From Pullichristensenella sp002068815 (lineage in GTDB: Bacteria > Bacillota > Clostridia > Christensenellales > Aristaeellaceae), in the NCBI GenBank assembly GCA_040772885.1, contig JAXGXF010000011.1, positions 16,738-80,737 on the forward strand: a DNA stretch of 64,000 nt. The letters are read 5' to 3'. Numbering within the stretch: position 1 is the stretch's first letter; every line of letters starts with the position of its first letter. The notes below the pieces were generated by a model, which ran no database searches, was not told where the DNA came from, and worked only from the letters and a program-made list of their open reading frames with translations. The translations under genes were made by a program, and so were the position numbers. This document shows positions 7,710-15,968 of this stretch, in pieces.

Positions 7710-8873
7710 ATGGAGCTGAACCGGGAATTCTTTGACGAAATCATCGACCGCGCCGGCACGGCGTCGGAGAAATGGGACGCGCGCGGAGAGGTCTTCGGCC
7801 GCGCGGACGTATTGCCGCTCTGGGTCGCGGACATGGACTTCCGCTGCGCGCCGGAGATTGCCCGGGCGATCGAGGAGCGCGCGCGTCATCCGATCTATGG
7901 ATATACCGCCGACGTCCCCGAGAACCGCGAGGCCGAGGCCGCGTGGCTGAAGCGCCGGTTCGATCTCGACGTCGACCCCGATTGGATTCTGACGAGCCCG
8001 AGCGTCGTCGACAGCATGCTCTATTCCATCGAGGCGTTTACGCAGCCCGGCGAGCGCGTATTGATCCAGCCGCCGGTCTACGGCCCGTTCCGCGAGACGG
8101 TGAGGCGGCTCGGCCGCGTCGTCGAGGAGAGCGTGCTCATCGACGCGCCCGACGGCTACCGGATGGACTTCGACGGCCTCGAACGAGCGTTTGCCTCGGA
8201 CGTCCGGATGATGTTCCTGTGCAGCCCGCACAACCCGGTCGGCCGCGTCTGGACGCGCGCGGAGCTTGCGCGGCTGTTCGACGTGGCGGACCGCTTCCAT
8301 GCCGTCGTCGTCTCCGACGAGATTCACGCGAGCTTCGCGTTCGCCCCGCACCGGCATACGCCGTGCCTGAGCCTCTCGGAGCGCGCCGTGATGCTGACCT
8401 CGGCGACGAAGGCGTTCAACCTCGCGGGGCTCCGGCAGTCGTCCGCGATCGTCCCCGACCCGGAGCTTCGCCAAAAGCTGAAATCCGCGATCCGGCGGTT
8501 CAACGGCGACCACCCGAACCTGTTCGCGATGGTCGCGCAGCGCGCAGCCTATGCGCTGGGCGACGAGTGGCTCGACAAGTGCCGCGACTACATCCGCGAA
8601 AACCGCGACTTCGCAGAGGCGTTCATCAAGGAGCGCCTGCCGGAGATCGCGTTCCACCCGCTCGAGGGCACGTACCTGATGTGGCTCGACATGCGCGGGA
8701 CCGGCGTCAAGCACGAGGAGATGTTTCGGCGGCTTGTCGCCGCCGGCGTCGGCCTCAACGACGGCCTGTTCTTCGGCGAGGCCGGCCGCGGACATTTCCG
8801 GCTGAACCTGGCCGCGCCGCGCGCGAACATCGAGCAGGGCCTCCGGTGCGTCGAGCGGGCGCTTTCAAAGTAA
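7710..8873 (+). CDS. PatB/MalY-type PLP-dependent aminotransferase or C-S lyase
   Basis: A 387-residue cytoplasmic fold-type I PLP enzyme. The N-terminal signature WVADMDFRCAPEI is characteristic of the MalY/PatB group, which acts as cystathionine beta-lyase and sometimes as a regulator. The PLP-contact segment VVSDEIHASFAF and the Schiff-base lysine in LTSATKAFNLAG are present, followed by the C-terminal domain arginine region RGHFRLNLA. The likely reaction is cleavage of cystathionine or cysteine to pyruvate, ammonia and a thiol; substrate cannot be read from sequence. ATG at 7710 follows GCGGAGGACGGGCG. It appears to be first in a short unit with the exonuclease and DMT genes. Confidence 0.88.
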   Translation: MELNREFFDEIIDRAGTASEKWDARGEVFGRADVLPLWVADMDFRCAPEIARAIEERARHPIYGYTADVPENREAEAAWLKRRFDLDVDPDWILTSPSVVDSMLYSIEAFTQPGERVLIQPPVYGPFRETVRRLGRVVEESVLIDAPDGYRMDFDGLERAFASDVRMMFLCSPHNPVGRVWTRAELARLFDVADRFHAVVVSDEIHASFAFAPHRHTPCLSLSERAVMLTSATKAFNLAGLRQSSAIVPDPELRQKLKSAIRRFNGDHPNLFAMVAQRAAYALGDEWLDKCRDYIRENRDFAEAFIKERLPEIAFHPLEGTYLMWLDMRGTGVKHEEMFRRLVAAGVGLNDGLFFGEAGRGHFRLNLAAPRANIEQGLRCVERALSK

Positions 8874-8895
8874 GACCGACGGGAGGAACCGACCC

Positions 8896-9474
8896 TTGCG
8901 AGAAAAGAAACGCATGATTGCGCTGGACGTCGAGCTGGACGGCATGCGCCCCAGCCGCATCATACAGCTCTCCTACCTGATCGTCGACGGCCGCCGCGTG
9001 CGCGGCAAGAACTTCTACTTTTCGGTGGAGGCGATCAACCGCCACGCGCGCAAGGTGCACGGGCTGGGCGTCGGGCAGCTCAAGAGGCTCTCCGGCGGCG
9101 ACCTGTTCGCGCACCACGCCGACGAGGTCTACCGGGACTTCGCGAAGTGCGGCATGGTCATCGGCCACGACGTCGCGGGCGACATGCGCTACCTGTGCGA
9201 GGAGTTTTCGCGCATCGGCGTGAAATTTCCCGAAATCCCGCGCTTCTGCACGCTGAAGCACTACACGGAGGAGGCGAACATCCCCCTCAAGCAGAACCCG
9301 GACAAGCTCAAGCCCCCGCGGCTCGAGGAGCTGATGAAGCACTTCGGCATCACGCCGGAGCTCGTCGCCCGCAAGTGCCGCAAGTGGTTCGGCGGCGGCG
9401 ACCACTATCACGACGCGCGCTTCGACGCCGCGGCGGCCTACCTGTGCATGGTCGTCGGGGAGGAGCTTGGATAG
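8896..9474 (+). CDS. DEDDh-family 3'-5' exonuclease
   Basis: A 192-residue protein with the exonuclease fold of DNA polymerase III epsilon and RNase T. Motif I is ALDVELDG, motif II is MVIGHDVAGDMRYL, and motif III is DHYHDARFDAAAAYL with the HX4D arrangement of DEDDh enzymes. There is no polymerase or helicase domain, so it is a stand-alone nuclease acting on DNA or RNA ends. I choose the TTG at 8896, which has GGGAGG ten bases upstream; an ATG at 8914 is an alternative without a site. It starts 22 bp after the PatB-type gene. Confidence 0.82.
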   Translation: MREKKRMIALDVELDGMRPSRIIQLSYLIVDGRRVRGKNFYFSVEAINRHARKVHGLGVGQLKRLSGGDLFAHHADEVYRDFAKCGMVIGHDVAGDMRYLCEEFSRIGVKFPEIPRFCTLKHYTEEANIPLKQNPDKLKPPRLEELMKHFGITPELVARKCRKWFGGGDHYHDARFDAAAAYLCMVVGEELG

Positions 9475-9502
9475 GGCAAAAAACACCGTGGAGAAACAAG
9501 CG

Positions 9503-10348
9503 ATGCAAAACAAGCGGTTTCCCGTCGTATGGATCATGCTGGCCTGCGTGGCGTGGAGCTTCGCGGGCGTTTTGTCGAAATTTGTGCCGTGGAACGCGCT
9601 GACGCTGACCGGCTTTCGCGCGCTCGTCGCGGCGGTCATTCTCGGGCTGTCGCGCAAAAGTTTTCGCGTCGTCAACACGTTCGGAACCTGGCTCGGCGCG
9701 TTCGGCGTGCTCACGACCTCGACGCTGTTCATCTTCGCGAACAAGCTGACGAGCGCGGCGAACGCGATCGTGCTGCAGTACGCGATGCCCATCGTCGTCG
9801 TGCTGTTCGAGGCGGTCGCGCTCAAGAAGCGCCCGAGGAGGCTCGACGCGGCGGCGGTCGTCGTCGTGACGCTGGGTGTCGTGCTGTGCTTCTTCCAGGG
9901 GCTCTCGGGCGGCGGCATGCTCGGAAACGCGCTCGCGCTTTTGTCCGCGGTCACCTACGCGACGATCTACCTCGCCGCCCGCAGGAAGGACTGCGACGTC
10001 CTGGGCTACTCGTATCAGGGAAACCTGCTCGCGGCGGTGCTCGTGCTGTTCATGCCGTTTGACAGGGGCGTCGGCGCGGTGCCCGTGCACTTCGTCGCGG
10101 CGCTGGGCATGGGGCTGTGCCTTACGGCGGGGTATCTGTGCTTCAGCAGGGGCATGCGCGCGGGCGTCACGCCGACGACGGCGGCGATCGCCTCGAACAT
10201 CGAGCCGATCCTGAACCCCACCTGGTGCTTCCTGTTCCTGGGCGAGGACCCGGGGCCGCTGACGATCGCGGGCGCTTTGGTCGTGCTCTTCGCGGTCACG
10301 GCCTACACCGTGATCGGCGCGCGGATGCAGCGCCCGGTCGCGGCCTAG
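9503..10348 (+). CDS. DMT-superfamily (EamA) transporter
   Basis: A 281-residue membrane protein with about ten transmembrane helices formed by two EamA repeats. The first begins with VVWIMLACVAWSFAGVLSKF; the second holds SNIEPILNPTWCFLFLGEDPGP, a common end motif of these exporters. Family members export amino acids, sugars or other metabolites; the substrate is not predictable. The ATG at 9503 has GGAG ten bases upstream. A TTG at 9467, overlapping the exonuclease stop, is in frame and cannot be excluded. Location downstream of a cysteine-active PLP enzyme hints at amino-acid export, but this is inference only. Confidence 0.82.
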   Translation: MQNKRFPVVWIMLACVAWSFAGVLSKFVPWNALTLTGFRALVAAVILGLSRKSFRVVNTFGTWLGAFGVLTTSTLFIFANKLTSAANAIVLQYAMPIVVVLFEAVALKKRPRRLDAAAVVVVTLGVVLCFFQGLSGGGMLGNALALLSAVTYATIYLAARRKDCDVLGYSYQGNLLAAVLVLFMPFDRGVGAVPVHFVAALGMGLCLTAGYLCFSRGMRAGVTPTTAAIASNIEPILNPTWCFLFLGEDPGPLTIAGALVVLFAVTAYTVIGARMQRPVAA

Positions 10349-10407
10349 AGATTCTCCCGCTCATTCCCGCCCCCCGACACGCATAGCATGACGTGGAGGG
10401 GATGCGG

Positions 10408-10674
10408 GTGAAGCGGGAGATTTATATTCGCGTGACGGATGCCGCGAGGCACATTCTGTCCACCGGCGAGACGGTTCGCCAGTGCGCCGAGAAGTTCGGC
10501 GTGAGCAAGACGACCATCCACAAGGACATGCGCGAACGCCTCCGGGAGATCGACCCGGGCCTCTTTCGGGAGGTGAGCGAGGTGCTCGAAAAAAACCGCC
10601 GCGAGCGGCATCTGCGCGGCGGCATGGCGACGAGGCGGAAGTACCTGAAATTGCGCAGGAAGGCTAGCGGTTGA
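10408..10674 (+). CDS. spoIIID: Sporulation regulator SpoIIID
   Basis: An 88-residue DNA-binding protein of the mother cell that activates and represses sigma-E-dependent genes, including those leading to sigma-K. The helix-turn-helix VRQCAEKFGVSKTTIHKDM, the following RLREIDPGL and the C-terminal basic segment RRERHLRGGMATRRKYLKLR align closely with Bacillus SpoIIID. The GTG at 10408 is preferred because GGAGGG lies seven bases before it; the ATG at 10402 directly abuts that site. The gene stands alone and overlaps the convergent membrane-protein gene by 11 bp at its 3' end. It is direct evidence that the organism makes endospores. Confidence 0.95.
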   Translation: MKREIYIRVTDAARHILSTGETVRQCAEKFGVSKTTIHKDMRERLREIDPGLFREVSEVLEKNRRERHLRGGMATRRKYLKLRRKASG

Positions 10675-11833
10675 GGAGGTACGCGCCGACCGCGTTGAAC
10701 AGGAGCGCGGCCGAGAACACCGAGATTTCCCACGCGCGCGGGTCGCGGCGCCTCGAGAGGTGCATGTAGACGAACGCGTACGGGATCAATTCCAAGGTGT
10801 AGCGCGCGCCGAACTGGAAGCCGCCGAAGCTCTTGTGCATGAGCAGGCAGAACAGGTGAACGAGCATCAGCCCCGGCACGGCGAGCTTCGCGACCGTGAG
10901 CCGGGCGCGCAGGGCGTCCTTTGCGAGCCAAGCGCCGAGCATCCACAGGATCGGGTTGCACAGAAACATCGAGAAGCCGAACCGCTTGAGGGCGAGCGCC
11001 CCGTCCTTGACGGCGAACGGAAGCCCGAAGAAGAACGTCTGCACATTCTTCCATACATACGCAAGCGAGAACTGCCCGGTCGCGACGCGGGTGAACTCCG
11101 GCAGGTAGTTGTGGCCGAACTCGAGCGGATTGCCAAACCGCGCGAAGTTGTACGCGGCGTAGCACGCTGCGATCGCGAGGCCGGTCAGGAGCCCCGGCAG
11201 CAGGGGCTTCAGCCTGCGCGTCCTGCCCAGATACATCGAAAGCAGCGCGAGTCCGAAAAACACCGTGTACGGACGGCAGCCCACCGCAAGCGCGAACAGC
11301 GCGCAGGAGAGCGTGGGCTTTTTTCGCGCCATCGCGACGAACGCGCCGGTCAGGAACAGAAAATTCAGCGCCTGCGCCTGATACCAGACGCCGCCGTCGA
11401 GGGAGATCGAGAACATGTCCGTCGCAAACACCAGGAACAGCCCCCACAGCGCCGACGGCCACGGATTCAGCCCCTTTTCGCGGCGGAAATAGAAATACAG
11501 GAGCAGAAAGGAGCCGACGACGCAGAGCTTCACGAGCGCGCCGTCCGGCGTGTTCCCGCCGAAAATCAGCGTCAGCGGAAGCTGCACGACGGACGGCACC
11601 GGCGGAAAGCTCACGTACCAGTCGCCCTCGTACACCGCGAGCTCGAGGTACGGGTAGTCGCGCCCGAGCGACAGCCGCCCCTCGCGCCACGAAAGCGCCT
11701 GCAGCGTGTAGCTGTCGTAGGCGGAGTGGCCGATGGGATTCGTATGAAGCGCGAGATGCAGCCCCGCGTAGACCCCCGCGATCAACAGAAGCGAAAGCAA
11801 AAGGGGAAGCGCCCGCCGCAAGATGTTCCGCAT
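10664..11833 (-). CDS. Polytopic membrane protein resembling GT-C glycosyltransferases
   Basis: A 389-residue protein with an N-terminal hydrophobic segment (LPLLLSLLLIAGVYAGLHL) and about nine further membrane spans. After the first helix comes an extracytoplasmic loop rich in acidic and aromatic residues (HSAYDSYTLQALSW, YEGDWYVSFPPVPSVVQLP), the layout of lipid-sugar-dependent GT-C transferases of the PMT/ArnT type. Conserved catalytic acids cannot be assigned with certainty. A role in decorating cell-surface glycans is an inference. ATG at 11833 follows GGGAGGCGG. Transcription follows a terminator after the upstream LysM gene, so it probably has its own promoter. Confidence 0.6.
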   Translation of the reverse strand: MRNILRRALPLLLSLLLIAGVYAGLHLALHTNPIGHSAYDSYTLQALSWREGRLSLGRDYPYLELAVYEGDWYVSFPPVPSVVQLPLTLIFGGNTPDGALVKLCVVGSFLLLYFYFRREKGLNPWPSALWGLFLVFATDMFSISLDGGVWYQAQALNFLFLTGAFVAMARKKPTLSCALFALAVGCRPYTVFFGLALLSMYLGRTRRLKPLLPGLLTGLAIAACYAAYNFARFGNPLEFGHNYLPEFTRVATGQFSLAYVWKNVQTFFFGLPFAVKDGALALKRFGFSMFLCNPILWMLGAWLAKDALRARLTVAKLAVPGLMLVHLFCLLMHKSFGGFQFGARYTLELIPYAFVYMHLSRRRDPRAWEISVFSAALLFNAVGAYLLNR

Positions 11834-11891
11834 GCAAACCGCCTCCCTTTCCGGACAATTATACCCGATTTCCCGGAAGAACACAAGACAA

Positions 11892-11912
11892 AGGGGCCCT
11901 TTTCAGGCCCCT
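11892..11912 (-). terminator. Terminator of the LysM gene
   Basis: A perfect 7-bp stem (AGGGGCC/GGCCCCT) with a seven-base loop, followed on the minus strand by TTGTCTTG. It lies 22 bases after the LysM stop codon. Confidence 0.65.
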
Positions 11913-11933
11913 CGGTTCGGGTGTGGTCGGTTC

Positions 11934-14819
11934 TCAGAGTCCGGCGGGGCCGGAGCCCTCGCGGATGATCAGTATCTGGCCGGGGAAGATCAGGTTCGGG
12001 TCGGCGATGCCGTTGAGCCGGACGAGCTCGGCGACCGTCGTCCCGAAGCGCGCCGCGATGCCGGAGAGCGTGTCGCCGCGCACGACCGTGTACGTCACCG
12101 GGGCGTTCGGGTCCTCGCGGACGATCAGCACCTGGCCGGGGAAGATCAGGTTCGGGTTGTTGATGTTGTTGAGGCGCACGAGCTCCGCGACGGTCGTCCC
12201 GTAGCGCGCCGCGATGCTCGTGAGCGTCTCGCCGCGCTGCACGATGTGCATCGTCGGCTGCTCGGGCGCCGTGCCGCTGCTGATGATGAGCACCTGGCCG
12301 GGGAAGATCAGGTTCGGGTTCGCGATGTTGTTGAGCCGGACGAGCTCCGCGACCGTGGTTCCGAAGCGCGCCGCGATGCCGGAGAGCGTGTCGCCGCGCA
12401 CGACCGTGTACGTCACGGTTTCGCCGTTCCCGTTGCCGTTCTCGCCCTCTTCGCTGACGATGAGCACCTGGCCGGGGAAGATGAGGTTCGGGTTCGCGAT
12501 GTTGTTGAGGCGTACGAGCTCGGCGACGGTGGTGCCGAAGCGCCGGGCGATCGAGGTCAGCGTGTCGCCGCGGACGACCGTGTACGTCGTGCCCGCCGGC
12601 GGGGGCGTCGTGCCCTCGCTGATGATGAGCACCTGGCCGGGGAAGATCAGGTTCGGGTTCGAGATGTTGTTGAGGCGCACGAGCTCGGCGACGGTGGTGC
12701 CGAAGCGCGCCGCGATGCCCGAGAGCGTGTCGCCGCGCACGACGGTGTAGGTCTGGCCGGTCGGCGGCGGGGTCGTCCCCTCGCGGACGACGAGCACCTG
12801 GCCGGGGAAGATGAGGTTCTGATTCGAGATGTTGTTGAGCCGCACGAGCTCGGCGACGGTCGTCCCGAAGCGCTGGGCGATGGCGGAGAGCGTGTCGCCG
12901 CGCACGACGGTGTAGGTCTGGCCGGTCGGCGGCGGGGTCGTCCCCTCGCGGACGACGAGCACCTGGCCGGGGAAGATGAGGTTCTGATTCGAGATGTTGT
13001 TGAGCCGCACGAGCTCGGCGACGGTCGTGCCGAAGCGCCGGGCGATGGCGGTCAGCGTGTCGCCGCGCACAACGGTGTACGTCTGGCCGGTGGGCGCCGT
13101 TCCCTCGCGGATGATGAGCACCTGGCCGGGGAAGATCAGGTTCGGGTTTGCGATGTTGTTGAGCCGCACGAGCTCGGCGACGGTCGTCCCGTTGCGCTGG
13201 GCGATGCCGGAGAGCGTGTCGCCCGGTTGGACTATGTAGGTTTCATTCATGGTGTCCGCGGAAATGCCTGCGATTTCCGCGCTTTCCTCCTCTCGAATGA
13301 CAAGCAGTTGACCGGGGAAGATCAGGTTCGGGTTCTGGATGCCGTTGAGCCGGACGAGTTCGGCGACGGTCGTCCCGAAGCGCCGGGCGATGGCGGTCAG
13401 CGTGTCGCCGCGCACGACCGTGTACGTCTGGCCGGAGACGGGACCCTCGCGGATGATGAGCAGTGGACCGGGGAAGATCAGGTTCGGGTTCTGGATGCCG
13501 TTGAGCCGGACGAGTTCGGCGACGGTCGTCCCGAAGCGCCGGGCGATGGCGGTCAGCGTGTCGCCGCGCACGACCGTGTACGTCTGGCCGGAGACGGGAC
13601 CCTCGCGGATGATGAGCACCTGGCCGGGGAAGATCAGGTTTGGGTTCCGGATGCCGTTGAGCCGGACGAGCTCCGAGACGGTCGTGCCGAAGCGCGCCGC
13701 GATGCCCGAGAGCGTATCGCCGCGGACGACGGTGTAGGTCGTCGGGAGCGTCGCGCCGAGCACGCGCGGCTGCGCGGCGATGGAGGGAACCTTTACTTCC
13801 TCGGTCGGCGCCGGCTCGAGGAATTCCTCCTCGACGATCGGCTCCTCGACGATCGGCTCCTCAACGACCGGTTCCTCGGCGACCGGCTCCTCAACGACCG
13901 GCTCCTCGACAACCGGCGGTTCGACCACGGGTGGTTCGACCACCGGCGGCTCCTTGACCGACGGCGTTCCGTCAAGCGGCGTTCCGCCCCAGGAGATCGT
14001 CACGCATTTCTTCTTCGGCGCGGGCGTCGGTGTCGGCAGCGGTATGGGCGTCGGCAGCGGTATGGGCGTCGGCAGCGGTATGGGCGTCGGCAGCGGCGTC
14101 GGAGCGGGTGTCGGCAGCGGTATGGGCGTCGGCAGCGGCGTCGGAGCGGGCGTCGGCAGCGGCGCGGGGGTCTCGGGCACTTCGGGGGTCGGCGAGACGG
14201 CCTCAAGCAGCAATCCGCCGGTGAAGCAGTCGAGGTTCGCCCGGCCCTCGACGCCTTCGATGCTCGCGCAGCCCTCGTATTGCCAGCCCGACCAGCCCTC
14301 CCACTTGCCGTTCGCCCTCGGCGCGCCCTCGCAGCCGCAGACCCAGAGCGGGTACGCGTCCGCGATCTCGCGGCTCCAGAGCGCCTTCGCGCGCTGGTCG
14401 GTCGAGTAGATCGCTGCGCCCATGCCGCTCTCCAACTCGACGGTCCCGAGAAACGCGAGCGCGATCGCGTTCATGGCGGCCGCGCCGAGGTCCGTCAGGT
14501 ACTCGAAGTTCGCCGCCGGGCGCAGCTGCATCTCCTTGTTGCGGATTTGGTCGACGAAGAGCCGCGCCTCCTCTCGCGCGCTCTCGGCGTCGCGGGCGTA
14601 CACGCAGTGGTAGAAGCCCGCGAGCAGGCCGTTTTCGCGGGCGTTTGTGTAATTGGCCTCCATGTAAGGGTCGCTGTAGTCCATGCCTGCGCTCGATCGG
14701 ATGTAGACCGCCGTCCGGCCCGCGGCGCGCACCGTCGCGAAGTCGATTGCCCCCGCGCGCGCGCTCACGTCCAGGCCCTGGTGGCGGATCTCTCCGAGCG
14801 GCTGAAGTTGGTTGGGCAT
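11934..14819 (-). CDS. GH25-like domain protein with eleven LysM repeats
   Basis: A 961-residue cell-wall-binding protein. Residues 12-205 resemble a GH25 muramidase domain (HQGLDVSARAGAIDF, AGFYHCVYARDAE, WSGWQYEG). A Pro/Thr linker of PTPIPL-type repeats (about 215-270) and a second linker of VVEEP/VVEPP repeats follow. Eleven LysM modules of about 47 residues fill the rest, each with YTVVRGDTL, FGTTVAELVRLN and NPNLIFPGQVLI. LysM binds peptidoglycan or chitin GlcNAc. The expected DXE catalytic pair reads N104-F-E106, so activity is doubtful. No signal peptide is visible at the N-terminus, which would suit a spore-associated or mother-cell protein. GGAAGGAG precedes the ATG at 14819. Confidence 0.88.
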   Translation of the reverse strand: MPNQLQPLGEIRHQGLDVSARAGAIDFATVRAAGRTAVYIRSSAGMDYSDPYMEANYTNARENGLLAGFYHCVYARDAESAREEARLFVDQIRNKEMQLRPAANFEYLTDLGAAAMNAIALAFLGTVELESGMGAAIYSTDQRAKALWSREIADAYPLWVCGCEGAPRANGKWEGWSGWQYEGCASIEGVEGRANLDCFTGGLLLEAVSPTPEVPETPAPLPTPAPTPLPTPIPLPTPAPTPLPTPIPLPTPIPLPTPIPLPTPTPAPKKKCVTISWGGTPLDGTPSVKEPPVVEPPVVEPPVVEEPVVEEPVAEEPVVEEPIVEEPIVEEEFLEPAPTEEVKVPSIAAQPRVLGATLPTTYTVVRGDTLSGIAARFGTTVSELVRLNGIRNPNLIFPGQVLIIREGPVSGQTYTVVRGDTLTAIARRFGTTVAELVRLNGIQNPNLIFPGPLLIIREGPVSGQTYTVVRGDTLTAIARRFGTTVAELVRLNGIQNPNLIFPGQLLVIREEESAEIAGISADTMNETYIVQPGDTLSGIAQRNGTTVAELVRLNNIANPNLIFPGQVLIIREGTAPTGQTYTVVRGDTLTAIARRFGTTVAELVRLNNISNQNLIFPGQVLVVREGTTPPPTGQTYTVVRGDTLSAIAQRFGTTVAELVRLNNISNQNLIFPGQVLVVREGTTPPPTGQTYTVVRGDTLSGIAARFGTTVAELVRLNNISNPNLIFPGQVLIISEGTTPPPAGTTYTVVRGDTLTSIARRFGTTVAELVRLNNIANPNLIFPGQVLIVSEEGENGNGNGETVTYTVVRGDTLSGIAARFGTTVAELVRLNNIANPNLIFPGQVLIISSGTAPEQPTMHIVQRGETLTSIAARYGTTVAELVRLNNINNPNLIFPGQVLIVREDPNAPVTYTVVRGDTLSGIAARFGTTVAELVRLNGIADPNLIFPGQILIIREGSGPAGL
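11940..13740. repeat. Tandem DNA repeats encoding LysM modules
   Basis: Eleven units of roughly 150-190 bp, highly similar at the DNA level. Stretches around 12757-12860 and 12918-13020 are almost identical, as are 13321-13440 and 13480-13600, pointing to recent duplication and a risk of copy-number change or assembly collapse. Confidence 0.85.
14020..14165. repeat. Short tandem repeats encoding the Pro/Thr linker
   Basis: Repeats of an 18-base unit (GGCAGCGGTATGGGCGTC and variants) that on the minus strand encode PTPIPL/PTPLPT linker sequence inside the LysM protein gene. Likely variable in copy number by slippage. Confidence 0.75.
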
Positions 14820-14962
14820 TCCGAATCACGCTCCTTCCGTGCATTCTATGGCAAACGACGGCATGCGGTGCGGGAAAATCGTCGAACGGGCGGGCCCGGA
14901 GGGGGCAGGAACTTTTTTCCGGGCGGCGCTGTCTAAGCGGTAAACGAGAGGGGGAACTTGCC

Positions 14963-15355
14963 GTGAGCGGGAAGGAGAGGTGCCGCGTCCTGAAGGAAAT
15001 CCGCATGCAGATCGCCCGGAACAACGACATTCGCTACGCCGTCGACGAATGCGGGCATAAAGGAGAGTGCCGGGGGACGTGCCCCAGGTGCGAGGCCGAG
15101 CTTCGCTATCTGGAGGAGCAGCTCGCGAGAAGGCAGCGCCTCAAGAAGGCCGTCGCCGTCGCGGGCATCTCGATCGGCGTCGTCGCGGCGCTCTCCGGGT
15201 GCAGCGCGATCGACCGGCTGACCGACGCGTTCGGCGGCGGCGAGGCCGGGGCGATCCTCCCGACGCCCGCGCCGACCGAGGAGATGCTGCCCGGGGAAGT
15301 CGCGCCCGAGCCGACGCCGAACGAGGAGATAGTCCTCGGGGAGATCGCGCCCTGA
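14963..15355 (+). CDS. Small Cys-cluster protein with internal lipobox, partner of the radical SAM gene
   Basis: A 130-residue protein I do not recognise as a named family. Residues 30-43 carry Cys30, Cys36, Cys40 and Cys43; the last three form CX3CX2C (CRGTCPRC), a spacing used for iron-sulfur clusters in radical SAM enzymes. A charged helix follows, then basic residues 56-62, a hydrophobic stretch 63-79 and LSGC80, which together look like an internal lipoprotein signal. The C-terminal 45 residues are acidic and Pro-rich with a near-repeat (TEEMLPGEVAP, NEEIVLGEIAP). GTG at 14963 has GAGGGGG about ten bases upstream. The radical SAM gene starts one base after the stop, so the two are surely co-translated. 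Confidence 0.72.
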   Translation: MSGKERCRVLKEIRMQIARNNDIRYAVDECGHKGECRGTCPRCEAELRYLEEQLARRQRLKKAVAVAGISIGVVAALSGCSAIDRLTDAFGGGEAGAILPTPAPTEEMLPGEVAPEPTPNEEIVLGEIAP

Positions 15356-15356
15356 C

Positions 15357-15968
15357 ATGGCGCTGTTTCCGCTGATCGGCGCCTCGCGCCACAGGCTTCA
15401 AACCGACGGCTTCGGCGTGACGACGCTCGCCGCGGCGCGCGGCTGCCCGCTGCGCTGCCGGATGTGCCTGAACCCGCACGCGCTGAAGGAAAATACGCCC
15501 GCGAAGGAGCTCTCCGCGCGGGAGCTCTACGACCTCGTAAAAATCGACGACCTGTACTTCCGCTCGACCGGCGGCGGCGTGACGTTCGGCGGCGGCGAGC
15601 CGCTTCTGTACGCCGAATTCATTCGCGAGTTCCGGGAGCTGTGCGGGGACGCGTGGCATCTCACGGCGGAGACGTGCCTGAACGTGCCCGCCGAAAATGT
15701 GCGGACGGCGGCCGGATGCGTCGACGACTTCCTCGTGGACATAAAGGACATGAACCCGGACGTCTACCGCCGCTACACGGGCCGGGACAACGCGCGGGTG
15801 TTGGAGAATCTGCCGCTGCTTCTGAACGCCGTCGGCCCCGCGCGCGTCGTCCTCCGCGTGCCGCTGATTCCCGGCTTCAACGCCTCCGAGGACGTCAAAA
15901 AAAGCGCCGAGGCGCTCGGGGCGCTCGGCGTTGCAAAGTTCGATTTTTTCACCTACAAGGTCGTGTAA
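15357..15968 (+). CDS. PflA-like radical SAM protein
   Basis: A 203-residue iron-sulfur enzyme. The cluster motif CPLRCRMC gives CX3CX2C, GGGVTFGGGEPLL is the SAM-binding GGE region typical of pyruvate-formate-lyase activating enzymes, and RVPLIPGFNASED matches their C-terminal half. It is shorter than PflA (about 245) and has no second ferredoxin or SPASM domain. No glycyl radical enzyme gene lies nearby. Its tight coupling to the small Cys-cluster protein suggests that protein is a partner or substrate; this is inference. The stop codon directly abuts the stop of convergent deoD with no spacer. Confidence 0.8.
   Translation: MALFPLIGASRHRLQTDGFGVTTLAAARGCPLRCRMCLNPHALKENTPAKELSARELYDLVKIDDLYFRSTGGGVTFGGGEPLLYAEFIREFRELCGDAWHLTAETCLNVPAENVRTAAGCVDDFLVDIKDMNPDVYRRYTGRDNARVLENLPLLLNAVGPARVVLRVPLIPGFNASEDVKKSAEALGALGVAKFDFFTYKVV

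Noticed and set aside
11940..13740. Regular repeats that might be a CRISPR array
   Set aside because: Unit length of 150-190 bp, no unique spacers, and the repeats encode LysM modules in frame.
11823..14936. A very long plus-strand open frame (over 1000 codons) opposite the LysM gene
   Set aside because: It is the antisense of a repetitive G+C-rich gene; its translation is low-complexity Arg/Asp/Glu/Ala without domains, and the minus strand gives a clear LysM protein with a ribosome binding site.
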